Assembly (NCBI GenBank): GCA_035048485.1
Contig: CM068583.1
Span: 23,039,341-23,103,340 of the forward strand
Direction: 5' to 3'
Source: Pteria penguin
Taxonomy: Eukaryota > Mollusca > Bivalvia > Pterioida > Pteriidae
DNA: 64,000 bases
Shown here: positions 46,710 through 59,130 of the stretch, piece by piece
Position numbering within the stretch: position 1 is the first letter of the stretch
Layout: each line of letters opens with the position of its first letter
Notes under the pieces: generated by a model
What the model saw: only the letters and a program-made list of their open reading frames with translations
Databases searched by the model: none
Told to the model about the DNA's origin: nothing
Translations under genes and position numbers: made by a program

Positions 46710-47240
46710 ATTTCTGACACATCGTGTGAGTAAATAGTGACATCTCGTGTTACTGATTGAGTCATGTAAGTGAGCGAGTGGAGGCATTTCGTATGAGTGA
46801 GTGGTGGCACCTGGTGTTTGTGAGTAAGTGGTGACACCTAATGTTAGTGAGTGGCGACATCTCGTGTTAGTTAGTGAGTGGTGACACCTCGTGTTAGTGA
46901 ATAATTGTTGACATCTCGTGTTAGAGAGTGGTGACATCTCGTGTTAGTAAGCGGTGACATTTCGTTCTATTGAGTGAATGGTGACACTTCTTAAGTGAGA
47001 GAGTGGTGACACATTGTGTTAGTGAGTGAGTGGTGACACATCGTGTTAGTGAGTGAATTGTGACACCTCGTGTGAGTGAGAGGTGATATGTCGAGTAAGT
47101 GATTGAATGATGACATCTCACATTAGTGAGTGAGTGGTGACATCTCGTGTTAGTGAGTGGTGACATCTTATGTTAGTGAGTGAGTGGTAACATCTTTTTT
47201 ATTGAGTGGTGACATCTGGTGTTAGTGAGTTAGTGGTGAC
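46710..47240. repeat. GTGACATCTCGTGTTAGTGA minisatellite
   Basis: Degenerate units of roughly 24-32 bp made of GTGACATCTCGTGTTAGTGA plus variable GAGTGAGTG. The array resumes at about 47490-47535, because a MITE is inserted in it. Confidence 0.9.
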
Positions 47241-47244
47241 ATCT

Positions 47245-47488
47245 GGGGCCAGTTGTTCAAAACTTTAACCACTGGTTAAGCTAACCAGTGGTTAAAGTTT
47301 GAGAGTCAATGAATTTAATTTACATGATTTCTGTATAAAAATCTACATTTACTTTACAAAGCTTGTTTAATATTCTACTAATCAGTACATAGACTATGAC
47401 TTAATGTCTTCTCATTTCAAAGATATAGTCAGATGAAATTTAACCGTTCGTTAGCTTAACCAGTAGTTAAAGTTTCGAACAACTGGTC
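47245..47488. mobile_element. MITE with CCAGTTGTTC ends, nested in the minisatellite
   Basis: Inverted ends: GGCCAGTTGTTCAAAACTTT on the left and AAGTTTCGAACAACTGGTCC on the right, with inner ACCACTGGTTAAGCTAACCA also palindromic. About 245 bp, no ORF. The flanks CTGG on both sides could be a short duplication. Confidence 0.75.
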
Positions 47489-47665
47489 CCTGGTGTTAGT
47501 GAGTGTGTGGGACACCTGGTGTTAGTGAGTGAGTGGTCACGAACTGCTCATGTGCAGACGTTTGCGGATTCGAACTTAAATGGACCCTTAGACATGCCAG
47601 CTGCATGCCTGTTACATGGACATTAAATCTGAATCCATGTTTAGAATACTTAGTTTAAACAACGA

Positions 47666-47857
47666 TTGAGTTCGATAACAAGACACGTATTTAAAGCTCC
47701 TGTGGTTCCCGAAATACATGATGAGATGCTCTTGAAACAACGTATTAAAATCATTACAAACAAGGTTACCTTGACGTCACTGCCGAAAGACGTTGATGGA
47801 ATTACGACCTTACATTTTAATATTCATACATCATATACAAATTATTCTATTAAATGA
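47666..47857 (+). other. Orphan 60-codon frame with coding-like composition
   Basis: Reads HVFKAPVVPEIHDEMLLKQR, then KIITNKVTLTSLPKDVDGIT. The composition is less repeat-like than its surroundings, but there is no ATG near the start, no clear splice site and no family I recognise. It could be an exon or gene relic. Confidence 0.2.
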
Positions 47858-48217
47858 TCATTTTAAAATAAGTGTTATGCGTACTATCAATAGGACAGGG
47901 GGGGGGGGGGGTTTCCAGCGGGACTCGAACCCACGATCATCACATAACTAATTATTCAATAAAGCGAATTGTATCGAACATAAAATATCCATTACAATTA
48001 TCGCTGTAATAGGTTAGTATGAAATCAACTTTTAGTAAAAATAACAAAATTGTTTAAAACGCTTAACATTGTATTCCTTGCTACTGAGTCGCATATTCAG
48101 AGCCTCTAAATATGATGCAATAAACAAGTAAAAAGAGGGAATTTTTTAATGATCATTTTCTAATATGCAATATGAAAATAACTAAATCAATCAATAAAGG
48201 TAATAGATAAATCTAAG

Positions 48218-48221
<4 letters not shown>

Positions 48222-48292
<71 letters not shown>
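48222..48292. repeat. (TA)n microsatellite
   Basis: About 70 bp of uninterrupted TA. Confidence 0.97.
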
Positions 48293-48295
<3 letters not shown>

Positions 48296-48387
48296 AGTTA
48301 AAGAAAGAAAACACATTTCATATCTCTATTCTATAGAGATACAAATAAACTAAAGACTATTTATTTATCAGATACATTTGTTTTAAT

Positions 48388-48445
48388 CTAGCCGCAAGTA
48401 GTGGCCCTATATGAATGATCATATAGGGCCACTACTTGCGGCTAG
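48388..48445. mobile_element. 58-bp perfect hairpin
   Basis: CTAGCCGCAAGTAGTGGCCC faces GGGCCACTACTTGCGGCTAG, with TATATGA/TCATATA extending the stem to a few-base loop. Likely a relic or minimal MITE. Confidence 0.7.
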
Positions 48446-48711
48446 TTTTATTCATGATAGAAATGTATTTTGAAATAATTTTAATGTACATACTTAAATA
48501 AGAAACTGGAACCTTCAGGACTGCATTGTCAATAAATTATGTTCCTATTTTGGTAACATATTCAATACCGGCGACGCTATGCACTACAAAACATCTATGA
48601 CGTCATAATACACACTTTGTATATAGAATGTTGTGACGTTCTGAGAAAATTAACTAAACGTGTTGGCTTTCGATTTTTATTTATTTATTTTCATTTTCCC
48701 TGGATTTATCC

Positions 48712-48800
48712 TTTTAAGTTCACCCGAGACGACGGTTCAAATAATCCGTTACACCGTCCGTTTGTTAACTTCCGACTTTCAGAACTATTGAAAATGCTTT
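48712..48800 (+). repeat. Decayed AGCTCACC-type repeat head
   Basis: TTCACCCGAGACGACGGTTCA, then CCGTCCGTTTGTTAACTTC, resembles the head region at 29691-29780. Sequence from 48801 to 50017 shows no gene; 49775-49915 is an A/C low-complexity tract. Confidence 0.35.
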
Positions 48801-50017
48801 GAAGAAGCTTGATTGAATCGCATCCGGGTCCTCAGGTTTTGAATCCATTGCGATACCTTTGAACCAATTTGCCTCCCCTATCATGTTTTAATTCTTGTAG
48901 ATTTTTCTTTGATTCTCTCACTGTAAATTGCATATAATTTGCGCGTTTTACGTAATTTATTTGATTATAAGGATATAAACGGTAAGAGAAAGAAAACGTA
49001 TTTAGGCTAAGAAAGAAAGAAAAATTGCACTATTGTAGGTTAATTTCTGACGGACTTTTTATTGAAATATTAAATACATCAGTTATGAGAGTGTTTGAGA
49101 ACGTAATGTTGTCTTTAGTTAGATTCTGTAATGATACTTTAAGTTAAATTTTCTTCTTATAATAACATCGTGTTATTATTGCCTCGAAATTTCACCTTTC
49201 TGTCTTTATTGGTTTTTGTCTACGGAATAATATACTTATTTTTAATGAAGGGAAAGTGCACTTTCTTTTCTTGATCTACGTTGTACATACATATTTCCTG
49301 TCCTATGTATCCAATCAAATTATTACATGCTATTATGTCAAGTTATTGTACTTCTCCGTACATACGATAGTGTTTAGTTCCAAGAGGATGTGTTACGGCC
49401 TAAAATACTGTATGTTTATTTTCTTTAGGTGTAGTTTAAAATGTTCAAGTTAAACTAATACTTTTCTCTGTTTTTCAAATTTAAGGCACCCTATTGAAAT
49501 AAAAATTATGAAAGAAACTGATCACAGAGACATTAAAGCTGGGTATCTGAATATGGTAAGGTGTCGATATTTTACTTAATTTATTTGTTTTGCAAAATAT
49601 TACCATGAATTGTTTCTCAGCAGCAGAATGTTTGTAGGATTTGAATTTATTCAACACATGTAATATTGATGAGGGGATGTGTTTGTTGTTATATCCCATT
49701 TCATGTTTATCCATCAATATGGGATCAGTCAATGTAAATCTTGCGGTTGAAGAAATTGGCTTTCTGTAACCTCCCCTCCAAAAAAAAACAAAAAACAAAA
49801 ACAAAATCAAAAAACCAACCACCACCCCCCCCCCAAAAAAAAAACCCCCAAAGAAATACCCTCCCCAATCAACCAAACTAAAAAAACCCAAAACAAACAA
49901 AACCAAAACGCCAATCTTAGTCAACTACACTGCCAGAATTTCCCACTTATTTCTACCGTACCTTACAGCATTCTGCACAATAAATATTGTCGACACAGGC
50001 GTTATCATTATAAATCT

Positions 50018-50023
50018 TTTATT
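50018..50023 (-). terminator. AATAAA poly(A) signal of the secreted-protein gene
   Basis: A canonical hexamer about 565 nt after the stop. The 3' UTR would include a long T run (A27 on the + strand at about 50388-50414). Confidence 0.45.
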
Positions 50024-50588
50024 ACCATGATGTATATACATCACAAAAAAATGTAGAATGACAATGTATATAAGTTATAAGAAATATGAATAAATACAGA
50101 GAGAGGTAAAAAGATCACAACAACTGCGGAATTCTGGATCCATTCACATCACAAAATTAAATCGGAGTTTTTGTGTTATTATAATAATTTTTCAATAATT
50201 CACATAATATATCCAAATTCCATAGATTGTAGAAAGTAAGAGAATATATATCAATATGTAACTTCATACATATCTATATATATGAACTTGAAAATTTCAT
50301 CAACTTTGCAGTATTTGACGCAACCAATTGATATACAGTTAAATCTTGTCTAATAACCGGTGCCCATTCATGAAAAAAAACGTTGACAAAAAAAAAAAAA
50401 AAAAAAAAAAAAAATGGACAAAACGTGTACATCACAAAGGATATCGCTTGAATCATTATTAAAACCCAACATCAAAGTAATACCAGTTCAGACTCTTATA
50501 GAAGCATACAATAAAATACAGTGGGTCACAATTTCACTGTTAGAATTTCTTTTCCATAAAGTATCAAACATATATATTACACCATTGA

Positions 50589-53500
50589 TTATCCTGCATA
50601 GTGTCTTAGTCTGTCTCGTTTGTCTTGTCTTCTTTTCTGGAGGAAAGCAAGTACACTACTTTTCGCAGGAGAATCATCTTCCGGATTTTCGGTAACTGTT
50701 TTTGTTTGCCTATCTTGGTTACGAGCTCTTGGTTGTGTTAGTGGTTTCTTTAATCTGAAATTTTTGTTTTGTTTTCTTTTCTTTTGCATCAATTGGGCTC
50801 GACGACGAGCTTGTAATTTTCTTTGTTGATTTCTTTTTTTAATCATCTGTTGTTGTTGTTTCCGTTTATTGGCTTGTTTTCTCTGCTTGGCCCTTTGTGC
50901 TGCTGCTTGTTTTTGCTTTCTTCTTTGCTCTGCCATTTTCTTTTTCCTGTCTGCTTGTCGTTTGAGCTGTGCCAGACGGGCTTCTTTACGTTTTCTAGCT
51001 TGTTCTCTCCTTGCTTCCTGTCTTTTCTTAATTCGTTCTTCTTGTGCACGTTTGCGCTCCATCCGTCTTTTCTGTGCTTGTAATTGCTTCTGTTTCTTGA
51101 TAGCCAACAATCTCTCTTTGCGTTGTTTCTGCTTTGCGCGTCGTAATTGTGCACGGATTTCTGAAATTGAAAGCTCAGACTTAACCAGGACAGTGGCTGT
51201 AGTAGGTGCTACCGTTGTTTGGCGCCGAGTCATAGGAGCTTGTGTCGTTGTAGTCAGTTTTGTATTCGGCACTGTATTGAGTATTGTCGTTGTTTGCTGT
51301 CTTTGGTTTCTCGCATTATTTTTGTTATTTGGTTTTGCAAAATTTTGTGAATCCAGTGCAAGCAAGAGTTCTTTGTTGTGTGGATCAATGGCATGTCCAC
51401 CTGTTATTTCACTCTGAATAACTGGCAATAAGGAACAATCATGCACATCTATTATATGAGTGATGACACCGTCAGCATCCCGCACTACGCCTTCGCAGTC
51501 TCCATTTACGTCATGGTGACCGTTGTCATGGTGATCATGCGTTCCATGATCTGTATTCGAGTTGAAGACGGTTGTGGTAGGTACAGTGGTAGTGGTTATT
51601 GGTTCGAACGGCTCAAATGGAACGGGAGGACCAAATTCATCGGTTAACATAGCATCAGGGTTCTGCAACCAGAAATCAATAAAATGTGCATGGGCTTGAT
51701 CTAGATTTTTACCGGTTATATCTATCGCGGCTCCTGTATCAAAAGGGTCGTTACTTTGCACTACTTTAGTAATTATATTATGGTTTTCATTAGCAGTGTT
51801 TGAATCAGCATTCTGTGGTGATGAAACTTCTCCCTTCACATTGAAAGGATCATTACCGCTGAACGGTTTTGTTTCATTTTGCATGTGATCATTGTTGGTT
51901 AAGATGTCATGCGCATGACTTTCATGGTCGCTGTCTAGTGCCTTGACATTAGATGGCGGAACTATACCAACGGCGGCATTTGATTGGCTTTTTATAGAAT
52001 CAGGAATGTCACCATTTTTTGCAGGTATAATAGGTAATGCGATATTTTGAGGAGGTTGAGCTCCTATTCCAATAGAATGTTCTAACCCACTTCCGACATC
52101 ATGCGCATGATTGTCCACAATGATATCAAGTGGTTTTTGGGGTGACGAACCTTCCGTTCCAATAAAATTTGCAAAATTATTTGTAGCACTATTTGCATTA
52201 CGAGTGCCCAAATTGGTACCAAGTGGTAGATGCATGACCTCGCTGTGGTGTACAGCTGATCCTGTACCCACTGGGTGAACACTAGGAGCTATATTCTCAT
52301 TTCTGACTCCACTACGGTGATCAGCTTCGTTTAAGTTATTAGAATGTGTTATTTGTCCCACATTCCTGGGATGTACCGCTTGACCTATATTTTCAGGAAG
52401 AGGGACGTCAATCATTTGTGATGAATTTTCTTTATGATTCTCGGAATTCAATGCTAATGTGTCATTTGGAGACATATCAACTAGAAAAGGATATGTGTCT
52501 ACAGAATTAGCATTTGAACTTAAGTCAATTGGTTGTGCAACTGAATCGGTATCCAGTGGTTGTACTACTGAACCAAAGTCAGTCGACTGTGCCTTTGAAC
52601 TTATATCAATAGGTTGCACTGCTGAACCAAAGTCAATCGGTTGTGCTTTTGAACTAATATCAATAGGTTGTCCTGCTGAACTAAAGTCGATCGGTTGTGT
52701 TTTTGAACTGATATCAATTGTTTGTACTGCTGAACTTAAGTCAATCGGCTGTGCCTTTGAACTGATATCTATGGAATGTACTTCTGGACCAAAGTCAAAC
52801 GGTTGTACTGTCAAGCCGAAATCAATAGGTTGTGCTCCTGGACCAAAGTCTATTGGTGGCGTTTTTGAATCAAAATTGATAGGATGTACACCTTGACCAA
52901 TGCCAATCGGCTGTGCTACTCCATTCACATCATTAGATTGTTTCGCAGTCTCTACGTTCGTTATGCCATTTGGAGGGACGGCAACTCCCATGTTTTCGGG
53001 AAGAGGCACATCACGTCCGTTATGATGTACTTGGTTCACTCCGTCTGTATTATTTTGTCTCAGTCCAGTATCATTTGGAAAGTGGTCTACGCTTTGAGCA
53101 GTGCTTGTTTTGTCCGCCACTGACCCTAGTTCGGATTTTCCATGTCCAGAACTAAGAGTTCCGTCTAGATGCCACAATGGATTATGTTCTTGGCCACTTG
53201 GTTCACCCCAATGAAACCCTGTAGGACCGAACGCTTCAGGCAAGGTGTCATCGTTTACTTGGTGTGCTGCCCCTTGAGGTTTCAGCCCTGCTAAGTGAGC
53301 AGGTAGAGGTATATCCAGGATTTCGTGTTTTGATGCTGACTTGGGCTGGGATCCCAAGAAGTGTGAGTTTAATATATCGATATTAAAGGTCGGTTTTAGC
53401 TCCAAATGTCCCGGATAAGTAGCATTTGGGTCATTTGATTTTCTTCCATTTTGGGGTGTATCGTCTGTGTCCGTGTCCGTTAAAACAGGTACAGCTAAAG

Positions 53501-54083
53501 AAGAAAATAAACAAAATTAAAATGATTTTTACAAATATGTAAAATACAATTTTAAAGTAAATTAACCACGTGTGTATTACACAATTGATTTAAACAATTA
53601 AAATCACAATACCATATACAATGTATTGCATATTATATAAAAACTATTTTAGGCATGTAGTCCTCGTAGTTGTGAGAAATAATACGCAAGATCGTGATAA
53701 CTGATAGACCGTGCTTTTATACACACTATTCTTTTGCTCTCCAGTGGGGCTGAAAATCTGCCCAAGTTTAGAACATTTGATTTTGAAAGGTGACTAAAAG
53801 ACAAAACATGCACGGGATGAGTCTTTGCGATCTTGCATTTGTATATACATATACTCAAAAGAATGGATCTGGCAAGAAAACTGAACTTCGAAGTTCTCTT
53901 GTTAGATGATGAAGGTTCCCGTTATCAATATCGAAATATCTGATTTAAGAAAATTGCTTCAAGCGAATATAGCGTTATAGATATCATAAAAGGATATGAA
54001 AACGACTTGATAAAGAACGAATACTTACAAAAACTTTGCTTAAATGTCACCAGAATAACCACAAGTAAAGGTTTTCTCCACAT
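50589..54083 (-). CDS. Secreted protein with nonapeptide repeats and basic C-terminus (986 aa)
   Basis: My model is complement(join(50589..53494, 54029..54083)), 2,961 nt. The 55-nt first coding exon encodes MWRKPLLVVILVTFKQSF, a signal peptide, with a GTAAGT donor. The large exon follows a TTCTTCTTTAG acceptor, with the split codon giving Ser. Residues about 212-345 are degenerate 9-aa repeats of the type QPIDISSKA / QPIDFGSAV. A Thr-rich linker and a His-rich stretch (HDHHDNGHHD, about 670) follow, with one Cys pair (GDCEGVV and VHDCSLLP). The last ~200 residues are Arg/Lys/Gln-rich, probably helical or coiled (AKQKQRKERLLAIKKQKQLQ). I recognise no family; secreted repeat proteins of this style occur in mollusc shell matrix and byssus, but that is only an analogy. 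It appears intact. Confidence 0.8.
54029..54083 (-). CDS. Signal-peptide exon of the secreted protein
   Basis: A short exon too small to stand out alone. The acceptor CTTTTTCAG ends at 54100, 17 nt before the ATG; the donor is GTAAGT at 54028. Phase 1 matches the 53494 acceptor. Confidence 0.8.
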
Positions 54084-54610
54084 GGTCAGGAAAAATGGTC
54101 TGAAAAAGATATATTATTGAAGTAATGGTATCCTCAAAAAACGATGAAATTCATATGCATGTAATATATTTATGAGAAGTCCCTTCACTGTTAGGTATTA
54201 TAGAGGGAATATAAGTGATATCCACATTTTTGGGGGAGGGGGTGTTTGGTTTTTGTTTGTTTGTTTTTTTTTTACTTTATTAATTTATTAATATTTGTGT
54301 TTTTGGACTTTCAAAATATAGCATATAGACTCTTTTTATACTCATTCATAAAATAAAACTAACAAGTTTTAACACCTATTTGCATAAAATGTTTTTTATA
54401 CAAGAATGACGTCTCACTTATACTTAATACCGTTAGCACAATTTAGGCTCTGTAAAGAGATAATTTTTCATATTTTACAAACACCTTAATTTGTACGAAT
54501 AGAGATCCTCACGTGGTAGATCTATTCTTGATACAGACACCGATTTTAGTTTTCAACCAAGAACATTATAACCACCAGTCAAAAAAGGTTTGAGATATGA
54601 ATTCTGTTGC

Positions 54611-54720
54611 AATCTAATTTAAACCATATCTTTATTCCGCTTCTCTATTTGTCCTTTTGCGGATAAAGCAATGGGACGTACAGAGAAGCGGAATTAAGAT
54701 ATGGATTTTAAAATCAGATT
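54611..54720. mobile_element. Palindromic MITE (CCGCTTCTCT arms)
   Basis: The arms AATCTAATTT..CATATC and TTATTCCGCTTCTCT face AGAGAAGCGGAATTAAGATATGG..AAATCAGATT. It lies in an intron of the secreted-protein gene. Confidence 0.7.
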
Positions 54721-55494
54721 GATATCTGTTGCCAACAATTCGCAAATACATTAGACTTATCTAAACGAAATGCGTAATGTTCACTTGTACATGTTTCTAT
54801 TTTTTGATTTTACTTACAATATTGTATGACAGCCTTTATATTGATTTGAAAATCTTTTTGTAAATACTTTCAGTATTAAAGGGTATTACAATAATAAGGT
54901 CAGTAAATGGCCGTTTTACTGACTATGCAAGAAATCAAAAACAGATTTACATATAGCAATATGGACCATATCTATTATATTAGTCCGTTTTCTACAAATC
55001 ATGAAGTCTTAGGATATCATAGTGTACATGCTTCAGAATGAAATCATATATGGAAGTTATGTCATCTGAGTTTTTTCTTTCTCTCTCTCTTTTAAAATTT
55101 ACTCACTGCACGTTAGCTCTGTGTATTTACATACAGTATTGTAAATTTCCTTATAACTTTATTTACATCCGAAAATACTAACTACATGTACTCAACATAC
55201 AGATGTGTAGAACAGCTTTTTATGTGATTTCTGTCTTATGAAATTTGTAATGTAATTTAACTTCCCATGGAATAGTAAACCTAAACGATCCTCAGTGAAA
55301 TAGCATTCAATTCATTAGTCGTTCTTATGAAAAAGGAATCCTAAAATAATTTATATCTAACACGAAATGCACTGTAGATACAGGTAGGAACATCTTACCA
55401 TTCGCTATGCAATCCGTCTACGATGATTACTTTATCTGTAAATGATCGGCAACCTTAAAATTATACATAAAAATAACCGAGCGCGATTCTCAAA

Positions 55495-55505
55495 CCTATA
55501 TAAAG
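55495..55505 (-). promoter_or_regulatory. TATA-like box, candidate promoter of the secreted-protein gene
   Basis: On the - strand the sequence reads CTTTATATAGG. A non-coding first exon could start about 30 nt downstream and end at the GTAAGA donor near 55397 (after GCATAGCGAATG). That would splice to the exon starting at 54099. Position and orientation fit; no transcript evidence. Confidence 0.4.
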
Positions 55506-56246
55506 TAAAGACATATTTGTATAGTCTTACCGCAGTTTCCTAATCCGTACGTCAAAGTGACGTCATAGTTTTTACTTTGTTAAATGCGGCAGTGTTTTCA
55601 CCCAATCAATTTGTATTGCTTAATTGTTATACCAAGATGATGAATCACTTCTACGTGAATTTAAAGTTATTACTCTTACCTTAAGACAATCGTCCGTACA
55701 TGATGTAAATGACTCAGGGGAGACGGATCACACAATAAGCGATTGTCAAACGTGGAAACGACATATTTTCATGACGTCTTATTGGTAGTCGATAGATCTA
55801 ATAACTTGTGTTTTAGCGTTATTTATATTTTCAAATATTGATAGAGAATATGAAAGCTAAAATAAAAGAAAGATATATTGCTATGTAAAAAGCCAGGTAG
55901 TGAGGGTGAAACACATTTTCAGGATTGTGTCTCATCGTCCAATACTGTACGGAAAAGGTCGTTCTGATAGTTTCCGGAACAAGAAAATCAGTACAAGGGG
56001 AGTTCACAGTCAGACTGTAACTTACCGTATCATTGGCGGATTTAGAGGGGGAACGGGTTGCAACCCCACCCCCACCCCCTTTTCGAAAATTTCTACATCC
56101 GCCTATGCGTTTATGCTATTTGTCATGTAAACAATGTCAAAGCTTCACGAGTCAGTATCTCCATGTGTGGTGTCACCTAGCCTTGACATTGTGAAGATGG
56201 GTAATGGTGGACACTCTCGAAAACAGATCAGGTGGTTCAGATTGAT

Positions 56247-56513
56247 TGACTGATTTTTGTTTTACGTCACACCACGAATATTTCACGTATATGGTGACGG
56301 CATCTGCCTGATGCGGGGCATACAAATTTTGACCTTTGCAACGGACCCACCCGAAGCAGTGAGTGATCTTTAACGTGCCATGCATACCACGACACGGGGC
56401 CTCGGTTTTTACTGTCTCATCCGAAAGACACGACACCGACATGACCAGAGCGGGACTCGAACCCCGGCCTCTCGATCATGAGTCCGACGCGATACCACTA
56501 GGCCACGCCGGCT
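56247..56513 (-). mobile_element. Full-length tRNA-derived SINE
   Basis: Read on the - strand: tRNA-like head with A-box TGGCCTAGTGGTATCGCG and B-box GGTTCGAGTCCCGC, a body with GACAGTAAAAACCGAGGCC and GCATCAGGCAGATGCCGTCA, and tail (AATC)n. It closely matches 34352-34628 in opposite orientation. TTCAGA flanks both sides (possible short duplication). Confidence 0.85.
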
Positions 56514-57480
56514 TCAGAACTGACATGAAATTAATTAATGTCAACACTTTTTCAATAAATTCCAGATTTAAGTGTACGTTTAGACCGACGCCGAGCCTTT
56601 TTAATGTAAAGATGATGGATAAATCCAAACCACTAGTCCAAAAATCATGAAACCAGAGGACATACAAAATCAGTGAAACTGAAAAACAAATGAAAAATAA
56701 CAAAATATGTCTACTTGAAGAGCATATGTAAACCCCAGTAGAAAGAGTCAAATCGTGTAAATTCCATATGTATTTATATATGGAGAAGTCGAAGTAGGTA
56801 ACCTTCTAGTACAGAAGGTGTCAAATCTGTGTAAAATGATCGGAATCGGTCTCAGTCCAGAATATCATTTAAAAGTCTGGATAACGAGATATCATATGGA
56901 GTAGTAAGAGTCTCGTAACGACCGTAGAACTTCCTCAGTGACGTTGCTAGTCTAGCACATATATAACCTGGTTGAGCAGCTTAACTGAAAGTCGCCTAGC
57001 CCTCAGAACAAAGTCATTGTAATTTACACTAGGTAAAAAGATAAATAAATTACATAAATAAACAGAAAATTAAAGTCATGGAGAGATGCAACCCTCCTTC
57101 TAAAATTAATGTGTTAGGAAAACATATTTTGAATATTAGAACAGAATGTGCCTTTTAATAGAGTCAGATCTCTAACTTTTCCGTATATTAGGTGGTGATT
57201 ACATTTTAAAAATTTGGCTCAGTGTCACTAATCCCCCACCCCGCCATTTTTAAACCATCTTATGATAATTAGAAAGACTTGTATTCTACCATACAAACAG
57301 CAATTTACACCGTATCGAACAAGGAAATACCGATAGGACATAAGGGGGCGATATTACCTTAGGACGTATGCCTTATAGATCCCTCTTTATACTAAATATG
57401 CATAAGTATGTTTTTGTACGTTGATCTTTTTTTTTGATCGAGAATTATGAAATATGTTACCATGTTTAATAATGACGTGA
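56514..57480. other. No gene seen
   Basis: AT-rich intergenic sequence with no supported feature. Confidence 0.4.
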
Positions 57481-57499
57481 TTATTTCTACTATAGTCTC

Positions 57500-58345
57500 T
57501 CTCTATAGGAACTCGCTTCATCTCTGTTCCAATATCTAATCCCCTTCAAAATAGAACGATCCACTCATTTACAGCATCGATGACGCCCTCCTCATTGCTT
57601 CCAAAATTCTAACCCCGTAGATAAGATATTACTTTTGGGGAACAGATGAAAATCAGATGGGGCGAAGTCTGGAGATATGAGGAAGAACCTCGAAACTTCA
57701 TACCGTCGCAGCCGTCATCGACAACATGGGAAGTGTTAGCGAGTGCATAATCTTGCAAGAGCAGAACGCTTCTGATTAACCTTCTTCTCCTTTTCACTCT
57801 TTTTGATCTTCAGTCAAGCCAAGACCTAGACACGCACAAGATGTCGGTGAAAATTGATTGAACTGCCCCGTTCCTTTCGCCAACTCCTTTGGCTGTATCT
57901 TGGGAGGTTTCTCTTTCTGTCACACACAAGTGTAGACAATATCAACGTATTCTGCACTAGCCTTCTATCAAGGACGTCCAGACCGTTCATCATCTCCGAT
58001 GCACTCCCTTACCTCCCAAATTTTTAATAGAAGTGAAGGCGACTCCTTCTTAAGGCTTTTCATGAGGTCCTCATGAATTTCATTTGGAGTCATCCCCTTC
58101 TTACATTGATATTTTATCACTACTCTAACGCGAGTTTTCTTGTTTTGACCATGCAACATTTTAACTCCGTGTCTGATCAAAAGCTCTGAAATACTATCTC
58201 TGCCAAAACGTTCAGTGTGATTGAGTAATGGTGTGATTGGGGATTTACACTTATTTACTGTATCCAAGAATATCGGGCTGCAAACCTTTTGATCATATCT
58301 CGCACAGACAAAATACATATTGAAATATTCTTCTTTTACTCCCAA
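57500..58345 (-). pseudogene. Decayed mariner-like transposase
   Basis: On the - strand the 5' part reads VIKYQCKKGMTPNEIHEDLM...DDERSGRP, the helix-turn-helix and linker typical of mariner transposases. About 170 bp further, in another frame, is SVLLLQDYALANTSHVVDDG, a corrupted form of the catalytic LLxxDNAxxH segment, with the Asn and first His-side residues changed. C-terminal-like remnants (NEWIVLF) with stops continue to about 57500. Much of the middle, including the first catalytic Asp region, is missing or unrecognisable. Clearly inactive. Confidence 0.7.
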
Positions 58346-58949
58346 GTCATGCCTACCAATTTAAAGTCACTGTAATTCAAACTGAATGGTTGTCTGCCAT
58401 GTTTGCTAGTGGCGGATTCAGCCGTGTCCCCCTCTCCTCGCAGTGGCGCCAAGCATATCGGGTGTCCCTGCCCCATGACAGTGAAGAGCTCGCGTTCGTC
58501 TCGACTCGTGTAGCCAAGCGAGAGAACTCTTTCATGAATTAATGATGTTTATCTTCGTTTTATAATCATTATCGTATGCATATTACAAACTATAGATCTG
58601 TAATCATGATTATATGCTTAATATGAACTAGTCACTATGATGTATAGTGATAACCAAAACTTGAAATATGATATTTTGTAATTGTGATATTTGCAGTATT
58701 TTCTTCCTTGTGAAAAGGCCATTCCACATGGTTTTGTTTTTGTTTTGTTTTGGTTTTTTTTTGCGCTGTACTCAAATCACTGTTAAGTACAGTACATTAC
58801 AAGCTTCATGCAGAGCCACCTTTAAAAATTTCTAAATCTGTACATTTCACTAGATCTGAAGCATTTTCTTTATGAAATTCACTTTTGAAATGTGCATTTA
58901 TCATCTCAGAATGTGCCTAAAATGCAACATTTTCCCAAAATGTTGCTGG

Positions 58950-59130
58950 GAGAGGCCTCCACCAGCAGGAGGTGGTGACCATTTCTGCATCCACCCTCTT
59001 TCGGTGCATTGCACGTTTGCAAGTTTGTTGCAAAAGTATAAATCTGTGCACTGCATAAAGCAGATGCTGTCATTACACAAATACAATAATCTTGGTGTGA
59101 CACAAAAAAAGAATCTATCAATCAATGCCG
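58950..59130 (+). mobile_element. Degraded SINE body and tail
   Basis: It includes GCATTGCACGTTTGCAAG, GTTGCAAAAGTATAAATCTG, AAGCAGATGCTGTCA and TTGGTGTGACACAAAAAAAG, then an ATCAATCAAT tail. 58400-58949 shows no gene. Confidence 0.5.

Noticed and set aside
50823..51417. Cys/Phe-rich + strand ORFs (86 and 182 aa)
   Set aside because: Opposite strand of the Lys/Arg/Gln-rich C-terminus of the secreted protein.
52459..52896. 145-aa + strand repeat ORF
   Set aside because: Opposite strand of the QPID nonapeptide repeats.
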